A program made the position numbers and the translations under genes. From assembly GCF_015265435.1 (NCBI RefSeq), contig NZ_JABJWH010000033.1, positions 50,666-114,665 on the forward strand: 64,000 bases of DNA. The letters are read 5' to 3'. Positions 48,677 through 58,198 of this stretch are shown here, piece by piece (the stretch's first letter is position 1; each line of letters starts with the position of its first letter). The DNA comes from Alloalcanivorax profundimaris (GTDB lineage: Bacteria > Pseudomonadota > Gammaproteobacteria > Pseudomonadales > Alcanivoracaceae). Below the pieces are notes generated by a model that saw only the letters and a list, made by a program, of their open reading frames with translations, was not told where the DNA came from and ran no database searches.

Positions 48677-51475
48677 ATGACCGGCAAGGACGACAGCAAC
48701 AACCCGCCGACCGTGGCGCCCTGGCCGGTGATGTCGACGGTGCTGCTGGCGTTGGCGGGCGCCGTCGGCGGCGCGGCGATTCTGGCGGTGCCGGGGCTGA
48801 TGCTGGGCGCGATGATCGGTTCCTGGACGGTGAGCGCGGTGCTGGCCGGGGTGTTCGCCGCCTTCGGCGCCCTGGCCGGATTCGCGCTGGTGCTGGTGGC
48901 CCTGATCGGCGACCGCGTGCGTGCCACGGAACGGCGCCTGCGGGCGCTGATTCTGGCGGCGGAGCGGGCCGCGCCGGAGCCGCCGGCCCAGGCGGCGACG
49001 CCACCGGCGGCATCGCCGGAGGCGGCCCCGGCGCCGGTGGAGCCCGCCGCGCCGGTGGCCCCGGCGGCTCCCGCCGAGGCGGACGTCGCCCCGGTCGCGG
49101 CGGCCCGGCGCGCCTCCGAGCCGCCGCGCGCCACGCCATCCTCCACCGCCTTCCCGACCGTCACGCCGTCGCCCCTGGCCATCGCCTGGCGGCGCGGCCT
49201 GGACTGGTTCAGGAACGGCAACACCATCGCCCGGGTGGGGATTGTGGTGCTGTTCGTGGGCGCCGCCCTGCTGGCCCAGTACGCCGCTGAAAGCGGCTGG
49301 TTTCCGCTGGAGGCCCGGTTGGCGGCGGTGGCCTTGCTGGGCATGGGCCTGCTGGGGCTGGGCTGGCGGTTGCGCCAGCGGCACCAGGGTTATGCCCTGA
49401 TTCTGCAAGGGGGCGGCGTGGCGGTGCTGTATCTGACCCTGTACGCCGGCTTCCGCCTGTTCGGCGTGCTGCCGGCGGGGCTGGCGTTCGCCCTCATGGT
49501 GGTGGTGGCGTTGGCGGCGGCGGTGCTGGCGGTGGCCCAGAATGCCCTGGTACTGGCGGTGATCGGTTTCTCCGGCGGCTTCCTGGCGCCGCTGCTCACC
49601 GCCGAAGGCGGCGGCAGCCACATCACCCTGTTCAGTTATTACGCGGTACTCAACCTGGGCGTGTTCGCGGTGGCCTGGTTCCGGGCCTGGCGGTTGCTGA
49701 ACCTGGTGGGTTTCCTGTTCACCTTCGGGGTCAGCGCGCTGTGGCGCGGTACCGGCTACGGCGCCGAGCATCTGGTCAGCACCGACGCCTTCCTGATCCT
49801 GTTCTTCCTGATGTACGTGGCCGTGTCCTTGCTGTTCGCGCGGCATCGGACCGCCGGCCGCGTGGATTATATTTCCGGCAGCCTGGTGTTCGGCCTGCCG
49901 GTGGCGGCGTTCACCCTGCACGCTTCCCTGGTGGGGCGGTTCGAGTACGCCCTCGCCTGGAGCGCCCTGACCCTGGCGGTGTTCTATCTGGCCCTGGCGG
50001 TGACGCTGTGGCGTTCCCGGGGCGCCGCCTGGCGCTTGATGGCGGAAGCGTTCGCCGCCCTGGCGGTGATCTTCGCCACCCTCACCGTGCCCCTGGTGCT
50101 GTCCGGCGGCGCCACGGCGGTGAGCTGGGCCCTGGAAGGCGCCGGGCTGGTGTGGCTGGGTGGCCGTCAGGGGCGCCGTCTGGCCCGGGGCTTCGGTTTG
50201 TTGTTGCAGGTGCTGGCGGCGCTGGCCTGGGTCCGGGACGGCGGCGGCCCGGCGGCGATGCCGGTGTTCAATGCGTCGTTCATGGCCATGGCGGGCCTGG
50301 CGGTGGCCGGCTACCTCAGCGGCTGGTTCCTGTTCCGGCTGGGCGATGAACGGCCCGCCTACGAGCGCGTCCTGACGCCCCTGTTGCTGGCCTGGGCGGT
50401 GCTATGGGCGCTGCTCGCCGGCATCACCGAGGTGTCCTCGTCGATGCCGGCGGGGGGCGAGGCCGGCGGCGTGTTGGCGGTGCCGGCGTTGATCGTGGCG
50501 CTGCTCGCCGTGGTTGGCCGCCGGTTGGCCTGGCCCGCCAGTTACCGGCTGGCGGCGCCCCTGGGCGCCGGCTTCCTGGTGCTGGCCACGCTGTCCCTGA
50601 CGGTGCTTTCCCATCCTCTGACCCGTGGCGCCTGGTGGGGCTGGCCGGCGCTGTGGCTGACCGTCTACGCGGTGCTGTGGCGGCGCGACCGGGATGACGG
50701 CGCCTGGCTGCCCGGGCTCACGCCCTGGTTCCATGCCCTGGGGGTGTGGACCCTGGCCTGGGTGGCCATGGCTGAGTTGCCGTGGTGGATCGACAAGGCG
50801 GTGCAGGGCGTCTGGCCGGCGCTGGCCCGGGGCCTGGTGCTCGCCGGTCTGCTGGTGGTCTGCGCCCGGCGGCCAGCCCTGTGGCCCTGGCGGGATCACG
50901 GGCGCGCCTATCTGCTTCTGGCCGGCGCCCCCCTGGCGGCGCTGCTGGCCATCTGGGTGGTGGTGATCAACCTGGGCAATGCCGGCGACCCGGCGCCCTT
51001 GCCCTATTGGCCGTTGCTCAACCCCCTGGATATTACCCTGGCTCTGGTACTGCTGGCCGGCGTTGGCTGGTGGCGCACGGCAGTGCCCGGCCGTTTGGCC
51101 ATTGGCCTCGCGGCGACCGGCGCGCTGGCCTTTTTGTGGTTGAGCGCGGCGCTGGTGCGGGCGCTGCATTACACCGCCGGCACACCGCTGGAGGCCGGTG
51201 GCATCATGGCGTCGGTGACGGTGCAGATGGCCCTGTCCCTGTTCTGGGCCCTGCTCGGGCTGGCCGCCATGATCACCGCCACCCGCCGGGGCTGGCGGCG
51301 GGTCTGGATGGTGGGCGTGGCTCTGCTCGGCGTGGTGGTGGTGAAACTGTTCCTGATCGATCTGGCCGGGACCGAAACCCTGGCGCGGACCGTGTCGTTC
51401 CTGGGCGTGGGCCTGGTGTTGCTGGTGGTGGGGTACTTCTCGCCGCTGCCGCCCCGGGCGGAGGAGGCTTCCTGA
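48677..51475 (+). CDS. large polytopic membrane protein, DUF2339 family
   Basis: 932 residues from the ATG at 48677, six bases after GAGGG; an ATG six bases earlier sits in the ribosome binding site. After two N-terminal membrane helices comes an Ala/Pro-rich linker (about 110-165), then a very long series of 20 or more hydrophobic helices starting at NTIARVGIVVLFVGAALLAQYAAE. The DUF2339 pattern is clear; biochemical role is unknown. The stop and the next start share one base (TGATG), so it is coupled with the DUF3999 protein, and the two families commonly occur together. Confidence 0.88.
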   Translation: MTGKDDSNNPPTVAPWPVMSTVLLALAGAVGGAAILAVPGLMLGAMIGSWTVSAVLAGVFAAFGALAGFALVLVALIGDRVRATERRLRALILAAERAAPEPPAQAATPPAASPEAAPAPVEPAAPVAPAAPAEADVAPVAAARRASEPPRATPSSTAFPTVTPSPLAIAWRRGLDWFRNGNTIARVGIVVLFVGAALLAQYAAESGWFPLEARLAAVALLGMGLLGLGWRLRQRHQGYALILQGGGVAVLYLTLYAGFRLFGVLPAGLAFALMVVVALAAAVLAVAQNALVLAVIGFSGGFLAPLLTAEGGGSHITLFSYYAVLNLGVFAVAWFRAWRLLNLVGFLFTFGVSALWRGTGYGAEHLVSTDAFLILFFLMYVAVSLLFARHRTAGRVDYISGSLVFGLPVAAFTLHASLVGRFEYALAWSALTLAVFYLALAVTLWRSRGAAWRLMAEAFAALAVIFATLTVPLVLSGGATAVSWALEGAGLVWLGGRQGRRLARGFGLLLQVLAALAWVRDGGGPAAMPVFNASFMAMAGLAVAGYLSGWFLFRLGDERPAYERVLTPLLLAWAVLWALLAGITEVSSSMPAGGEAGGVLAVPALIVALLAVVGRRLAWPASYRLAAPLGAGFLVLATLSLTVLSHPLTRGAWWGWPALWLTVYAVLWRRDRDDGAWLPGLTPWFHALGVWTLAWVAMAELPWWIDKAVQGVWPALARGLVLAGLLVVCARRPALWPWRDHGRAYLLLAGAPLAALLAIWVVVINLGNAGDPAPLPYWPLLNPLDITLALVLLAGVGWWRTAVPGRLAIGLAATGALAFLWLSAALVRALHYTAGTPLEAGGIMASVTVQMALSLFWALLGLAAMITATRRGWRRVWMVGVALLGVVVVKLFLIDLAGTETLARTVSFLGVGLVLLVVGYFSPLPPRAEEAS

Positions 51476-52827
51476 TGGGGTATCGCCGGAAATGGAGTGC
51501 ACTGCTGGTGCTCGGCGTGGCCGGCGCCGCCCTGGCGGCGCCGGTGCCGGACGATTTCGCCGAAGGCATGCCGCTGGAGCCGGAGGCGCCGGGCAGCGCT
51601 TACCGGTTGCCGTTGCCGGAGGCGGTGTACGGCTTGAGCACCCGCGCGGATCTGGGCGATCTCCGGGTCTTCAATCAGGCCGGCCAGGTAGTGCAGCACG
51701 CTCTGTGCGTCGCGCCGGCGCCTTTGTCCCCCCGTGCCCGGCCGGTGCCGGCCCATGGCTTGCCGGCGGGGCGCGCCGACAAAGGGGGCGGAGAACGCTT
51801 CTCTCTGGAGACCGCGGACGGGCTGCGCCTGCGCTGGGACCAGGACGACCCGGCGCGGATGGCGTCGGCGCCGGGCGCGTTCGAATACATTCTCGATGCC
51901 CGCGACCTGGACGCGCCGCTGACCGGCGTGCGTCTGGACTGGCAATGGCGCTCACCGCAAGGGCGCGCGGAATTGCCGATCCGCTTGGAGGCCAGCGACA
52001 ACCTGGAGCAGTGGCGCACGGTGGTGCCGCGCGCCACGCTTTTGCGGGTGGAGGGTTCGCCGGCGGACGGCGAGGCCCTGGAGACCGGGTCCGTGACCCT
52101 GCCGGAGCGGCGTTACCGGTTCCTGCGTCTGGTGCCCCTGGATGAACGGGCGCGGGACTGGTTGCAAGGGGCCTCGGTGTTGTTCCGGCCGGCCGGTGAG
52201 GACAGTGCATCGTTGAGCTGGGTGGCCGCTGAGCGGCCACCTGAGCCGGACGCCGACGGCGCCCGCCAATACCGGAGCGCGCGGCCGCTGGCGGTCCGTC
52301 AGTGGCGGCTGCGGTTGCCGGGGCCCAACCGGGTAGTGGGTGTCAGCCTGAGTTCCCGAGCCAGTGAGGACGCCCCATGGCGCCCGCGTTTCCAGGGCGC
52401 GGTGGCGTCCGGCCCCGACCGGTCGTTGAGCAGCGCGCACCCGGCCGGCGGCGTGTCGGACCGGTTCTGGCGTTTGCGAATCCTGTCCGGCGAGGAATCC
52501 CTGGGCGACGCCCCGGTGACCCTGGAACTGGGCTATGTCCCGCTGGAGCTGGGTTTCCTGGCCCAGGGCGAGGGGCCTTTCCTGCTCGCCTACGGCAGCG
52601 GCACGGCACCGCCGGCCCAGCGGATTGATTGCGCCCGGCTGGGCACCGCGCCGGCGGCGGCCCGCGCCCGGCCGGAACAGCGCCGCGAGCTGGGCGGCCC
52701 GGCGGCGCTGCGGCCGGCGCCGGAACCCCTGCCCACGCGGCGCATCGTGCTGTGGGGCGTGCTGATCCTCGGTGCCGGCCTGGTGGTGGCCATGGCCGTG
52801 GCACTGCTGCGCAAATTACGCCAATGA
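51475..52827 (+). CDS. DUF3999 family envelope protein
   Basis: 450 residues from the ATG at 51475. Signal peptide (residues 1-21), then a beta-rich periplasmic part with repeated WRTVVP / RRYRFLRL-type segments recalling carbohydrate-binding or discoidin folds, and one C-terminal membrane helix (IVLWGVLILGAGLVVAMAVALL) with a short basic tail. Only the coupling to DUF2339 hints at function: the pair may form an envelope complex. Confidence 0.85.
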   Translation: MGYRRKWSALLVLGVAGAALAAPVPDDFAEGMPLEPEAPGSAYRLPLPEAVYGLSTRADLGDLRVFNQAGQVVQHALCVAPAPLSPRARPVPAHGLPAGRADKGGGERFSLETADGLRLRWDQDDPARMASAPGAFEYILDARDLDAPLTGVRLDWQWRSPQGRAELPIRLEASDNLEQWRTVVPRATLLRVEGSPADGEALETGSVTLPERRYRFLRLVPLDERARDWLQGASVLFRPAGEDSASLSWVAAERPPEPDADGARQYRSARPLAVRQWRLRLPGPNRVVGVSLSSRASEDAPWRPRFQGAVASGPDRSLSSAHPAGGVSDRFWRLRILSGEESLGDAPVTLELGYVPLELGFLAQGEGPFLLAYGSGTAPPAQRIDCARLGTAPAAARARPEQRRELGGPAALRPAPEPLPTRRIVLWGVLILGAGLVVAMAVALLRKLRQ

Positions 52828-53637
52828 CCCGGTGCCCGGTCGGCGCTCCGGGTTTTCGCCATGGGATAACGACACCACCTGACCATTCAGGTCGGTGATC
52901 TGACGCGCCATGTCGGTCATCAGCCCCAGGATCATGGAGGGGTTGGAGCGGATCAGGGACTGGAACTGATCCGCCGGCACCTTCACCGCCGCGCAGCGGC
53001 CGAGCGCGCGCACGGTGGCGCCGCGTGGCGCGCCGGTGAGCATGGCGATGGCGCCGAGTACTTCGCCGGCGCCCACCCGGCCCACGGCGACGCCGTCCAC
53101 CAGCACTTCCGCTTCGCCCTCGAACAGATTGTAGACGCCGTCCGCCGGCTCGCCCTGGCGAACCAGGTCGTCGCCGGGGTGAAAGTAGGCGAACCGCGAA
53201 CGGGCGTGGGCGTCCTCGGGAATGCGCGCGGCCAGCAGCCGCGCGAACAGGGCCTGGCGGGTGACCAGCAGCTCGCTCCAGCGGCGCGCCCGCGCCGGAT
53301 CGCCGAGCAATTCGTCCAGCACCGCCGGGTAGTGGTAGCCACCCAGCAGCACGGCGCCGTCCGTCTGGTAGGTGAGGCCGTCTTCCGGATCCGGCGGGAT
53401 CACGTCGCCTTCGTCCCAGAGCAGCAGCCGGCGGCCCTGGTAGCAGGCCATCAGGGCGCCGCCGCGCACCACGTAGAGCCGGTCGTGGCGCCAGCCCTGG
53501 TCGCGGGCATCGCGGCCGGCGGCCAGGGACAGGGTCTCCGCCTCCGCGCTCAGGTCGTGGATCAGGTCGTGGCCCAGCCGTTTGTATTGACGGGCCAGGC
53601 CGGCGAGTCCGTCGATGCGTTCACCCAGGGGAATCAT
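52816..53637 (-). CDS. cyclic nucleotide-binding domain protein (CRP/FNR-like sensor, no clear HTH)
   Basis: 273 residues from the ATG at 53637; longer starts upstream would overlap the sigma-factor promoter. Residues about 145-250 form a cNMP-binding domain (YFHPGDDLVRQGEPADGVYNLFEGEAEVLVDG, GEVLGAIAMLTGAPRGATVRAL). No helix-turn-helix is visible after it. A regulatory protein whose ligand and output are unknown; convergent with DUF3999 (12-base overlap) and divergent from the sigma factor. Confidence 0.85.
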   Translation of the reverse strand: MIPLGERIDGLAGLARQYKRLGHDLIHDLSAEAETLSLAAGRDARDQGWRHDRLYVVRGGALMACYQGRRLLLWDEGDVIPPDPEDGLTYQTDGAVLLGGYHYPAVLDELLGDPARARRWSELLVTRQALFARLLAARIPEDAHARSRFAYFHPGDDLVRQGEPADGVYNLFEGEAEVLVDGVAVGRVGAGEVLGAIAMLTGAPRGATVRALGRCAAVKVPADQFQSLIRSNPSMILGLMTDMARQITDLNGQVVSLSHGENPERRPGTGSLA

Positions 53638-53714
53638 GGAGTACTGCCTTCTACTGCGTGGAAAGACCCTAAGCAGACATTGTGCCACCTTGATGAATCC
53701 GCAACAGCATGCAT

Positions 53715-53733
53715 TGAAATGAGAATGATTTCC
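53715..53733 (+). promoter_or_regulatory. Fur-box-like site upstream of the FecI-like sigma gene
   Basis: TGAAATGAGAATGATTTCC matches the 19-base Fur consensus at about 12 positions, with an ATGAGAATGATTT core that is common in pseudomonad Fur boxes. It lies about 70 nt before the sigma start, so iron should repress the whole system through the sigma factor. Confidence 0.6.
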
Positions 53734-53803
53734 GTTTAGATTGGTGCGCTGCCGGCATTCGCCGGGGATGCAACGAGGGGGCGCGCATGGATCGGGTGAC
53801 GAC

Positions 53804-54307
53804 GTGAAATACGCCGACAGCAAGCTCAATGCCTATCTGGATCATCGGGCCGCTTTGGTGGACTACGTCACCTCCATCACCGGCTGCCGGGCGCGCGCCG
53901 AGGACGTGGTCCAGGACGCCTTCCTGCGCTTCGTGCCCGATGGCGGCGGCGCCTCCACGCCGAGCACCTCGGGTATCGCCTACCTGTACCGCATCGTGCG
54001 CAACCTGGCCATCGACCTGGCGCGCCGGTCGGCCATGGAAAGCCGCCACCAGAACGAGGAAACCGTGGAGTGGCTCAAGCCCCGGGAGGAAAGCAGCCCG
54101 GAGCAGACCCTGCTGCAGCACGACCGGCTGGAGCGGCTCGCCGCGGTGCTCGACGAACTGCCGGAGCGCGAGCGCGTCGCCATCGAAATGCACCGGGTCG
54201 GTGGCTATACTTTGTCGGAAATCGCGCGGCGTCTGGATGTCTCCACCGCCACCGCCCACCGCCTGGTTCGCAACGCGGTGGTGCACGTCGCCGCGTCCAT
54301 GGAGTAG
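53804..54307 (+). CDS. FecI-like ECF sigma factor (iron starvation type)
   Basis: 167 residues if started at the GTG at 53804, which gives the usual FecI length; an in-frame ATG at 53768 would add twelve residues. Sigma region 2 appears in DYVTSITGCRARAEDVVQDAFLRF and RNLAIDLARR, region 4 in LDELPERERVAIEMHRVGGYTLSEIARRLDVSTATAHRLV. Iron-starvation sigma factors switch on TonB receptors when a periplasmic FecR protein reports ligand binding. Next to fecR and a receptor with an STN signalling domain, so the full relay is present. Preceded by a Fur-like box. Confidence 0.92.
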   Translation: MKYADSKLNAYLDHRAALVDYVTSITGCRARAEDVVQDAFLRFVPDGGGASTPSTSGIAYLYRIVRNLAIDLARRSAMESRHQNEETVEWLKPREESSPEQTLLQHDRLERLAAVLDELPERERVAIEMHRVGGYTLSEIARRLDVSTATAHRLVRNAVVHVAASME

Positions 54308-54348
54308 CCCGGTTTCGCGCCGCGAAGCCCAGCCTGTCCGGATCTGAG

Positions 54349-55326
54349 ATGGAAACTTCCGAAAAGCGCACGTCCGCCCGGGAAGACGGGACGCCGGCGC
54401 GGCCCGACGCCGCGCTGCTGCGCCGTGCCACGGACTGGATGCTGCGCCTCGAGGCCGCCCCCGATGACCGGGGCCTGCGCCGGGAGCTGGACGCCTGGCT
54501 GGCCGCCGATAACGCCCACCGCCAGGCCTGGCGGCGGGTACGTGGCGCCTGGGATCTGATCGGCGAGGCCCCGGCGGACCCGGAAGCCTGGCCCGGTGGG
54601 GCGGCGCCGGCGACCCGCCTTCGTCGGCCGGGGCCGGGGGCCCTGGCCGGCCTGGCCCTGGCCGCCTGCCTGTTGCTGGCGGTGCTGCCCGGCGCCTGGC
54701 GTTATTGGCAGGCGGATTACCGCGCCCCGGTGGGCGACACCCTGGCTTTGACTCTGAGCGACGGCAGCCGGGTGATGCTGGGAGCGGGCAGCGCCCTGGT
54801 CGAGGATTTCACCGCCGGCCGGCGCCGGGTGCGGCTGCTGGACGGCGAGGCGTTCTTCGAGGTGGCGGAGGACCGGCGGCCCTTCCTGGTCCAGGCCGGG
54901 GAGATGGAAGCCCGGGACATCGGCACCGCTTTCAATGTGCGCGCCGACGACCAGGGCTACGCCGTGGCGGTGCGCGACGGCGAGGTGGCGGTGCGTTACC
55001 GGGATGGCGAGCACCGTCTGCTGCCCGGTGACCAACTGGCCCTGGACCGGGACGGCGGCGCCCGCCGATATCGGCTGCCGCCGGACCGGGTGGCGGCCTG
55101 GCGGGAAGGCCGACTGTTCGTCCAGGACCGTACCCTGGCGGACCTGGCCGACACCCTGGAACGCCATGCCCCCGGCTACATCCTGATCGCCGACGGCGAC
55201 CTGGCCGCCCGCCGGGTTACCGGCAGCTATGACCTCACCGACATCGACGGCGCCCTGAGCGCCATGGTCCAGCCCCACGGTGGCCGAGTGCTGCACATCA
55301 CGCCATTGTTGCGCATCGTTCTGTAG
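54349..55326 (+). CDS. FecR-like anti-sigma/regulator protein
   Basis: 325 residues from the ATG at 54349; the longer frame covers the sigma gene. N-terminal cytoplasmic DUF4880-type domain (DWMLRLEAAPDDRGLRRELDAW, NAHRQAWRRV), one membrane helix at about 97-115, then the FecR domain with TLALTLSDGSRVMLGAGSAL, RRRVRLLDGEAFFEV and GTAFNVRADDQGYAVAVRDGEV. It relays the signal from the receptor to the sigma factor. Located 41 nt behind the sigma gene. Confidence 0.93.
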   Translation: METSEKRTSAREDGTPARPDAALLRRATDWMLRLEAAPDDRGLRRELDAWLAADNAHRQAWRRVRGAWDLIGEAPADPEAWPGGAAPATRLRRPGPGALAGLALAACLLLAVLPGAWRYWQADYRAPVGDTLALTLSDGSRVMLGAGSALVEDFTAGRRRVRLLDGEAFFEVAEDRRPFLVQAGEMEARDIGTAFNVRADDQGYAVAVRDGEVAVRYRDGEHRLLPGDQLALDRDGGARRYRLPPDRVAAWREGRLFVQDRTLADLADTLERHAPGYILIADGDLAARRVTGSYDLTDIDGALSAMVQPHGGRVLHITPLLRIVL

Positions 55327-55330
55327 CCGG

Positions 55331-55349
55331 CATCGCGGCTGAAGCCGCA
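55331..55349. repeat. partial REP-like element
   Basis: CATCGCGGCTGAAGCCGC is the half copy of the repeat at 40181, without the CTCCTACA end. Lies right after the fecR stop. Confidence 0.5.
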
Positions 55350-55363
55350 TGACACGCCATCCC

Positions 55364-55389
55364 TGAAAAAACGCCCGCCTTCGTTCGTT
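55364..55389 (+). promoter_or_regulatory. candidate ECF-sigma promoter of the TonB-dependent receptor
   Basis: TGAAAAA (55364-55370), 15 nt, CGTT (55386-55389), with CCC directly before. The same layout stands before exbB (minus strand) and before the PKD lipoprotein. Predicted start of transcription about 54 nt before the receptor ATG. A palindrome AATGC-GTC-GCATT at 55409-55421 lies just downstream and could be an operator. Confidence 0.65.
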
Positions 55390-55450
55390 GTTCCGGTACT
55401 CGTCGCGAAATGCGTCGCATTCATGATACGCGATCCGGAGACACAGGAGC

Positions 55451-58198
55451 ATGACACCAACCTTTTTCCCGCCAGGGCGCGGACTCCGGTCCGCGCCGGT
55501 CTGGCTATTGGCCTTTTTTCTGCTACTGACGGCGGGCGCCCGCGCCCAGGAGGACGCCGGCCAGGCCCGGTTCGACATCCCCGCCCAGCCGCTGCCCGCC
55601 GCCCTGGACAGTTTTTCCCGCCAGTCCGGCTACCAGGTGTCCGCGGACGCCGGCGACCTGGCCGGCCAGCGCTCCCACCCGGTGAACGGTGACCTGACGG
55701 TGTCCTCCGCCCTGGACCGGTTGCTGGCCGGCACCGGCCTGAGCTGGTACTTCGGCGCCGGCCGCACGGTGGTGGTGCGCGGGCCGGTGGCCCTGGGCGA
55801 CGCCCAGATGCTGCCGGCGGTGAAGGTGCAGGGCGATGCCCCCCGCCAGGCCGCCGCCGCGGACCGGCCCTACGCCACCGCCGGTTCCTCCGCCTACATT
55901 GGCAAGAAGGACATCGAGCGCTTCAGGGGCCTGTCCGTGGGCGATATGTTCAAGGGCACCACCGGCGTGCTGGTGGCGGAGAACCGCAACAGCGGTGGCC
56001 TCAATATCAACATTCGCGGCATGCAGGGCCAGGGCCGGGTGCCGGTGCTGGTGGATGGCGCCCGCCAGGAGACCACCGTCTACCGGGGCTATGCCGGCGT
56101 CACCAGCCGCAGCTACGTGGACCCGGACCTGATCGGCGGTGTGGAAATCGACAAGGGCCCGACCATGGGCGCCAGCGGCACCGGCGCCATCGGCGGTCTG
56201 GTGAGCATGCACACCCTGAACGCCGACGACATCGCCAAGCCCGGCAACGACTGGGGGCTGCGCCTGCGCGGCAGCCTGGTGGGCAACAACAGCGGCTCGC
56301 CGGCGCCCATCGGTACCCAGGCGGGCTACAACGTGGGCGGCCTGGCCACGCCTTCCCATTACCGCACCGACTGCCAGGCGGGCAGCACCCTGTGCGACGG
56401 CATCTATAACCTGAACAACGCCTACCCGCCGGATGGCTCCATGGACCGCCCGGGCCTGCTGGACTTCGACGGCCACGCCGGCAGCCTGGCGGTGACCCGG
56501 CGCCTGGCCGGCGCCGACCTGGTGGCCGCTTACGCCCAGCGCCGCCAGGGCAACTACTTCGCCGGCGAGCACGGCCCCACGCCGACCCTGGATTTGTCCG
56601 ACCGCATCGACCGGGGCTTCTACACCGAGATTCGCCCGGAGGTGGACGGCGCCTCCCGCGTTCGCGGCGGCGAGGAAGTGGTCAATACCCACTTCGAAAG
56701 CGAGTCGGTGCTGCTCAAGACCCGCCTTTACCCCAGCGACGAGCACACCCTGGATCTCAGCTACCTGCGCTATGACAGCGAATACGGCGAGCTGATGCCC
56801 TCGGAGCTGCTGTGGCTGGGCCGCATCAAACAGACCCGGGCCTCCGAGGTCACCGCCAACACCTACACCGCCCGTTACCAGTGGCAGCCGTTCGATAACG
56901 ACTGGCTGGACCTGGACTCCCACTTCTGGCACACGGACACCGAGAGCCGCAACAACAGCTACTCCGACGAGATGCTGGAACTGCTCAACGGCCGGCCGGG
57001 CACGGAGATTTATCAGCGCTGGGGCGGCGATGTGAGCAACACCACCTCGATAACGAGCCTGGGCGATCTGCAGTTCCGCTACGGGCTCGCCTGGCAGCGC
57101 GAGGACGTTGAACCCAAGGATGATAAGGTTGGCGAGGATTTCGCTATGCGTGACGGCGAGCGGGAGGAAACCAGCGGCTTCCTGGCCATGAAGTGGACCT
57201 TCGTGCCCACTCTTACCCTGGACGCTGGAATCCGCTACACCCGTTACCAGACGGAGGACAATACGCCGGTGGAAGTGGACGATCAGGCTAGTGAATATTG
57301 CGTGGACGGCGATGACGATGGCCTTTGTGACCCGCTCTACAACGACTTCAGTGGCTCCGGCTCCGCGCCCATGGCCAGCCTGCTGTGGGAGCCCCTAAGG
57401 GGGCTGCAGTTCTTCGCCAAATATTCCGAGGCACTGCGCATGCCGAGTCTGTTCGAGACCACCAGTGGCTTTTCCGTGGCCGCGGTGCCCGGCCAGCGCA
57501 TCAAGCCCGAGCGCGCCAAGAACAAGGAAGTGGGCATGAACATCCTCAAGGACGACCTGTTCGCCGGCGGCGACGCGCTGCGATTCAAGCTGGCGTACTT
57601 CGAGAACCGCACCGAGGATTACATCACCCGCACCATCCCCAACACCTGGGACAACACCAGCATCGGCCAGAACGCGGCGCTGTTCCGCATCCAGAACCTG
57701 GAAAGCGTGGAGTTCCATGGCCTGGAGCTGTCCCTGGAATACGATCTGGGCTGGGTCTACACCGAGCTCGGCGGCACCCGCTACAACGACATCGAGCTGT
57801 GCCATGAAGGCAGCTATCGGCGCCAGCGCTGCACCGACTACGGGGTGGCGAGCAGCTACATCAACAACATGATTCCGCCCAAATGGCAGGCCAACGCCAC
57901 CCTCGGCTTCCGCCTGTTCGACCGCACCCTGGAAGTGGGCGCGCGCAACACCTGGATGGGCGCCCGCAACCGGGTGCCGGAGTACAACGACCAGACCGCC
58001 GGCCGCTTCGCGCGCCCGATTCCCTGGCACAAATATTCGATCCTGGATGCGTTCGTGACCTGGACGCCCAACGACACCCTGTCCGTGGATTTCAACGTGG
58101 ACAATGTCACCGACGAGTATTACCTGGACGCCCTGAGCCTGGGCATGGTGCCGGCGCCGGGCCGTACCGCCCGGCTCGGTGTCACCGTGAATTACTAA
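55451..58198 (+). CDS. TonB-dependent outer-membrane receptor with STN signalling domain (heme/siderophore type)
   Basis: 915 residues. Signal peptide to about residue 32, STN domain (38-110: FDIPAQPLPAALDSFSRQSG ... TVSSALDRLLAGTGLSW), plug domain from about 140 (IGKKDIERFRGLSVGDMFKG, NIRGMQGQGRVPVLVDGARQ, GGVEIDKGPT) and a 22-strand barrel ending in LGVTVNY. YSEALRMPSLFETTSG with RIKPERAKNKEVGMNI recalls the FRAP and NPxL region of heme/hemoglobin receptors, so heme is the first guess; a ferric siderophore is possible. The STN domain pairs with the FecR/FecI-like proteins just upstream. The 3' end overlaps the converging tonB by 17 bases. Confidence 0.9.
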   Translation: MTPTFFPPGRGLRSAPVWLLAFFLLLTAGARAQEDAGQARFDIPAQPLPAALDSFSRQSGYQVSADAGDLAGQRSHPVNGDLTVSSALDRLLAGTGLSWYFGAGRTVVVRGPVALGDAQMLPAVKVQGDAPRQAAAADRPYATAGSSAYIGKKDIERFRGLSVGDMFKGTTGVLVAENRNSGGLNINIRGMQGQGRVPVLVDGARQETTVYRGYAGVTSRSYVDPDLIGGVEIDKGPTMGASGTGAIGGLVSMHTLNADDIAKPGNDWGLRLRGSLVGNNSGSPAPIGTQAGYNVGGLATPSHYRTDCQAGSTLCDGIYNLNNAYPPDGSMDRPGLLDFDGHAGSLAVTRRLAGADLVAAYAQRRQGNYFAGEHGPTPTLDLSDRIDRGFYTEIRPEVDGASRVRGGEEVVNTHFESESVLLKTRLYPSDEHTLDLSYLRYDSEYGELMPSELLWLGRIKQTRASEVTANTYTARYQWQPFDNDWLDLDSHFWHTDTESRNNSYSDEMLELLNGRPGTEIYQRWGGDVSNTTSITSLGDLQFRYGLAWQREDVEPKDDKVGEDFAMRDGEREETSGFLAMKWTFVPTLTLDAGIRYTRYQTEDNTPVEVDDQASEYCVDGDDDGLCDPLYNDFSGSGSAPMASLLWEPLRGLQFFAKYSEALRMPSLFETTSGFSVAAVPGQRIKPERAKNKEVGMNILKDDLFAGGDALRFKLAYFENRTEDYITRTIPNTWDNTSIGQNAALFRIQNLESVEFHGLELSLEYDLGWVYTELGGTRYNDIELCHEGSYRRQRCTDYGVASSYINNMIPPKWQANATLGFRLFDRTLEVGARNTWMGARNRVPEYNDQTAGRFARPIPWHKYSILDAFVTWTPNDTLSVDFNVDNVTDEYYLDALSLGMVPAPGRTARLGVTVNY

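Noticed and set aside
55402..55430. Possible Fur box before the TonB receptor
   Set aside because: Only a few positions match Fur; the palindrome AATGC-GTC-GCATT fits another kind of operator better, so it was mentioned only as candidate.
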